From positions 1 to 7,641 of the forward strand of contig JBDHFX010000074.1 in assembly GCA_039590215.1 (NCBI GenBank): a DNA stretch of 7,641 nucleotides, written 5' to 3'. The DNA is from CAMYLR01 sp039590215 (lineage in GTDB: Bacteria > Gemmatimonadota > Gemmatimonadetes > JACCXV01 > JAHWKZ01). Each line of letters begins with the position of its first letter. Within the stretch, counting starts at the first letter, position 1. The position numbers were made by a program, and so were the translations under genes. The notes below the pieces were generated by a model that had not been told where the DNA came from, did not search any database, and saw only the letters and a program-made list of their open reading frames with translations. Below are positions 6,405 to 7,641 of this stretch, piece after piece.

Positions 6405-6531
6405 CGTCTTTGTCACCGCGCCCTTCAAACTCTACCAGATCGCCCATTCCCCTAAACCAAAGAAGCCCCGCCGTGACGGGGCTTCCTCATGGTGGGCCTG
6501 GGTGGAGTTGAACCACCGACCTCACGCTAGG
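6400..6531 (-). repeat. Repeat unit D: GTCACC repeats, terminator, tRNA-Ile fragment lacking anticodon
   Basis: GTCACC at 6400 and 6412 are 12 bp apart, and the second starts 50 bp before the stem (6462). The tRNA match runs from 6490 to 6528 without change, then continues as AGGCTGC, the same sequence that follows TATC in unit B. D therefore looks like B with four bases (TATC, covering the anticodon) removed. It is followed by the 161-aa gene, which stops at 6576. Confidence 0.82.
6462..6485 (-). terminator. Hairpin terminator of repeat D
   Basis: Perfect nine-pair stem with loop CCGTGA, with CTTCTTTGG after it on the minus strand. It separates the 161-aa gene from the CIS operon. Confidence 0.75.
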
Positions 6532-6575
6532 CTGCTCGGCAAACGTCTCGTCTCTTGCTGGCAGGGCTCAATGGT

Positions 6576-7061
6576 TCAACGTTTGAGTTCCACCGTCTCC
6601 CAACGATTGCCGGGGTAGGCGTGACCGACTATCGCGCCGATGCCCGCGCCCGTGCCGCCGGAAAGCATCGTGACGGTGAAATCGCAGGAACTATCGTCGC
6701 ACCTCGCGTTCGCGAGGACCAAGCCGGCAACGACACCAATACCAAAACCGGCCGCCGTGCCCAGCCACGCACCCTTGCTCGGGCTACGGGGACGGCGAAC
6801 GTCTAACCGGCGGATGCGATTCTGCGCTACCGCCACCCGTGTACCCGACTTTGGCATCTCGAAGACGAGTGTGTCGCCACGAATTGCTGACAGCTCTGAT
6901 ACGCGCTTTTCGTTAACCATCAGATCCATTGTGGGTACCGGCCCCCACACGCGCACCCGCTCACCGGGCGACGGTAGTTCCTGACCCATGGCACCAGTCG
7001 GGAGGAGCAAGGCGACAGCGCAGAGGCCCAGATACTCTCGTACGTCCATCAGAATCCCCAT
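6576..7061 (-). CDS. Small exported protein with glycine-zipper membrane region
   Basis: This 161-residue protein begins with a probable signal peptide (about residues 9-26, LGLCAVALLLPTGAMG, cleavage near AMG-QE). Next comes a beta-rich segment (35-88) with the pattern RVRV...GDTLVFE...VAQNRIRRLDV, a small envelope domain often seen in Gemmatimonadota and related phyla. The C-terminal third has two Gly/Ala-rich hydrophobic stretches (97-117 and about 130-148, GGTGAGIGAIVG) around a short loop with Cys121 and Cys126, resembling glycine-zipper membrane segments, and ends in GNRWETVELKR. ATG 7061 is used; ATG 7049 with GGGG a few bases upstream is an equally good start. It is the only gene between repeats D and E. 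Function is unknown. Confidence 0.72.
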   Translation of the reverse strand: MGILMDVREYLGLCAVALLLPTGAMGQELPSPGERVRVWGPVPTMDLMVNEKRVSELSAIRGDTLVFEMPKSGTRVAVAQNRIRRLDVRRPRSPSKGAWLGTAAGFGIGVVAGLVLANARCDDSSCDFTVTMLSGGTGAGIGAIVGHAYPGNRWETVELKR

Positions 7062-7360
7062 CTAATCCCATTCCCTTCGGCAGCCCGGCAGTCTTTCCCA
7101 TCATACGCATCGACCGTCACCTTATCGTCACCGTGTCAAGAATCTCCTAGAATTGTCTTAGGTAACACGATGCGTCCCTGTCGGTTGGCCAAATTCGGAC
7201 GCTTGCGTACCCACCACCCGAAAATGAGTGATCATCAACGTGCTGTAGACCTTCGGGACCCCGCACCAAGCAGTGAATTGGGTGGACACGTGCTGGATAA
7301 GAAAACAGTCGGGGATGGACTTCGCCAGCAACGCCTCGCCGCCTTCAAGTCACACAGCAG
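7062..7360. other. Intergenic region upstream of the 161-aa gene
   Basis: About 300 bp with no convincing gene. It contains the GTCACC pair listed separately and, at 7147-7163, a short dyad CCTAGAATTGTCTTAGG. The only long frame, on the plus strand at 7170-7379, runs into the repeat and has no ribosome binding site or family resemblance. Confidence 0.5.
7116..7139 (-). promoter_or_regulatory. Clustered GGTGAC motifs upstream of the 161-aa gene
   Basis: On the minus strand TTGACAC is followed by GGTGACGATAAGGTGACGG; the two GGTGAC copies are 11 bp apart (plus GTCACC at 7116 and 7127). They resemble the 12-bp repeats of units A-D but are more than 200 bp from the nearest hairpin. The TTGACA (plus 7134-7139) looks like a -35 box, yet no -10 box stands 16-18 bp away. 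It could be an operator or a relic of an older repeat unit. Confidence 0.3.
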
Positions 7361-7413
7361 CAAAGAAGCCCCGCCGTGACGGGGCTTCCTCATGGTGAGC
7401 CTGAGTGGAACCC
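7361..7413 (-). repeat. Repeat unit E: terminator plus decayed tRNA-Ile 3' fragment
   Basis: The terminator and its flank CAAAGAAG are intact, but the tRNA part (from 7393) has G-to-A changes at 7398 and 7404 and appears to have lost the GTTGA of the T loop before ACC. No GTYACC pair stands 50 bp before the stem, unlike A-D. This is either the oldest copy or a different subtype. Confidence 0.68.
7365..7388 (-). terminator. Hairpin terminator of repeat E
   Basis: Stem and loop match units A, C and D exactly, and on the minus strand it runs into CTTCTTTGC. It lies about 40 bp after the stop of the partial gene at the right edge and would terminate it. Confidence 0.75.
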
Positions 7414-7428
7414 GGGCTTGTGTTATTG

Positions 7429-7641
7429 TTACTCAGCTTCGTGGTAAGCGAAACCCTCCAACGAAATCTGATAGGTCCCGTCGTCCTCTAGATACCGGGT
7501 GCAGTACTCACTCGGATAGTAGCCACCGTCTTCCCACGACACCGGCTGCTTGATCGGATGGCACTCGTTTGGTCGGCTCTCGAGGTACTCCACCGTTATC
7601 ATTGGCTCTAAGAACGTGATGTGACCGTCGTACGCGCCATA
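7429..7641 (-). CDS. C-terminal part of an unknown acidic protein (runs off window)
   Basis: An open frame enters from the right edge and ends at TAA (7429-7431), giving 70 residues with no internal stop. The visible part is acidic and aromatic: it contains FLEPMITVEYLESRP, VSWEDGGYYPSEY and a final EGFAYHEAE, with two Cys (in NECHP and EYCTR). No family is recognised. The frame, orientation and distance to repeat E (about 16 bp) match the other cassette genes, which supports it being coding. The start lies outside the window. Confidence 0.6.
   Translation of the reverse strand, partial: YGAYDGHITFLEPMITVEYLESRPNECHPIKQPVSWEDGGYYPSEYCTRYLEDDGTYQISLEGFAYHEAE

Noticed and set aside
7170..7379. 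69-residue plus-strand frame before repeat E
   Set aside because: No ribosome binding site, it ends inside the hairpin repeat, and its composition is not protein-like.
92..7413. CRISPR array
   Set aside because: Repeats are irregularly spaced (about 0.2 to 3 kb), separated by genes, and clearly tRNA- and terminator-derived.
92..7413. Integron attC sites
   Set aside because: The organisation is similar, but I find no paired RYYYAAC/GTTRRRY core sites around the imperfect hairpin typical of attC, and no integron integrase in the window.

Overview
The window looks like chromosomal DNA of a soil- or sediment-type bacterium, most plausibly Gemmatimonadota. This is an inference from protein style: a lipoprotein beginning Cys-Ser-Asp-Ser-Thr-Gly-Pro, a class III cyclase fused to a TolB-like domain and TPRs, and a small secreted glycine-zipper protein. 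No rRNA or marker gene confirms it. No intact tRNA, integrase or transposase gene is present.

The dominant structure is a series of five directly repeated units (A about 92-206, B about 3128-3263, C about 3337-3463, D about 6400-6531, E about 7361-7413). Read on the minus strand, each unit is the 3' end of a tRNA-Ile(GAU) gene including CCA, then a strong GC-rich hairpin terminator. In A-D a further 49-50 bp leads to 12-bp-spaced direct repeats of GGTRAC (GTYACC on the plus strand). This is what repeated site-specific integration at the 3' end of a tRNA-Ile gene would leave behind.

The repeats split the window into cassettes, and every credible gene is on the minus strand with its stop codon 2-47 bp before a tRNA fragment. 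From left to right: (1) a 69-aa lipoprotein-like ORF coupled through TAATG to an 863-aa cyclase/TPR protein; (2) a gene-free mini-interval between B and C; (3) three genes of a contractile injection system (CIS): a tail sheath with a one-base frameshift, an inner tube protein, and an unusual fusion of a CIS tube-adaptor domain with an AAA+ ATPase core, cut off right at repeat C; (4) a 161-aa exported protein; (5) the C-terminal 70 residues of an unknown protein running off the right edge.

The tRNA-derived unit at the end of each cassette gives it a terminator, much as integron cassettes end in a recombination site, although these sites do not look like attC. With no recombinase in view, the working hypothesis is a set of non-autonomous cassettes moved in trans by a tRNA-Ile-targeting tyrosine recombinase encoded elsewhere. 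The CIS cassette is probably a decayed remnant: no baseplate, spike or second tube gene is present, the sheath frame is broken and the ATPase lacks its lid.
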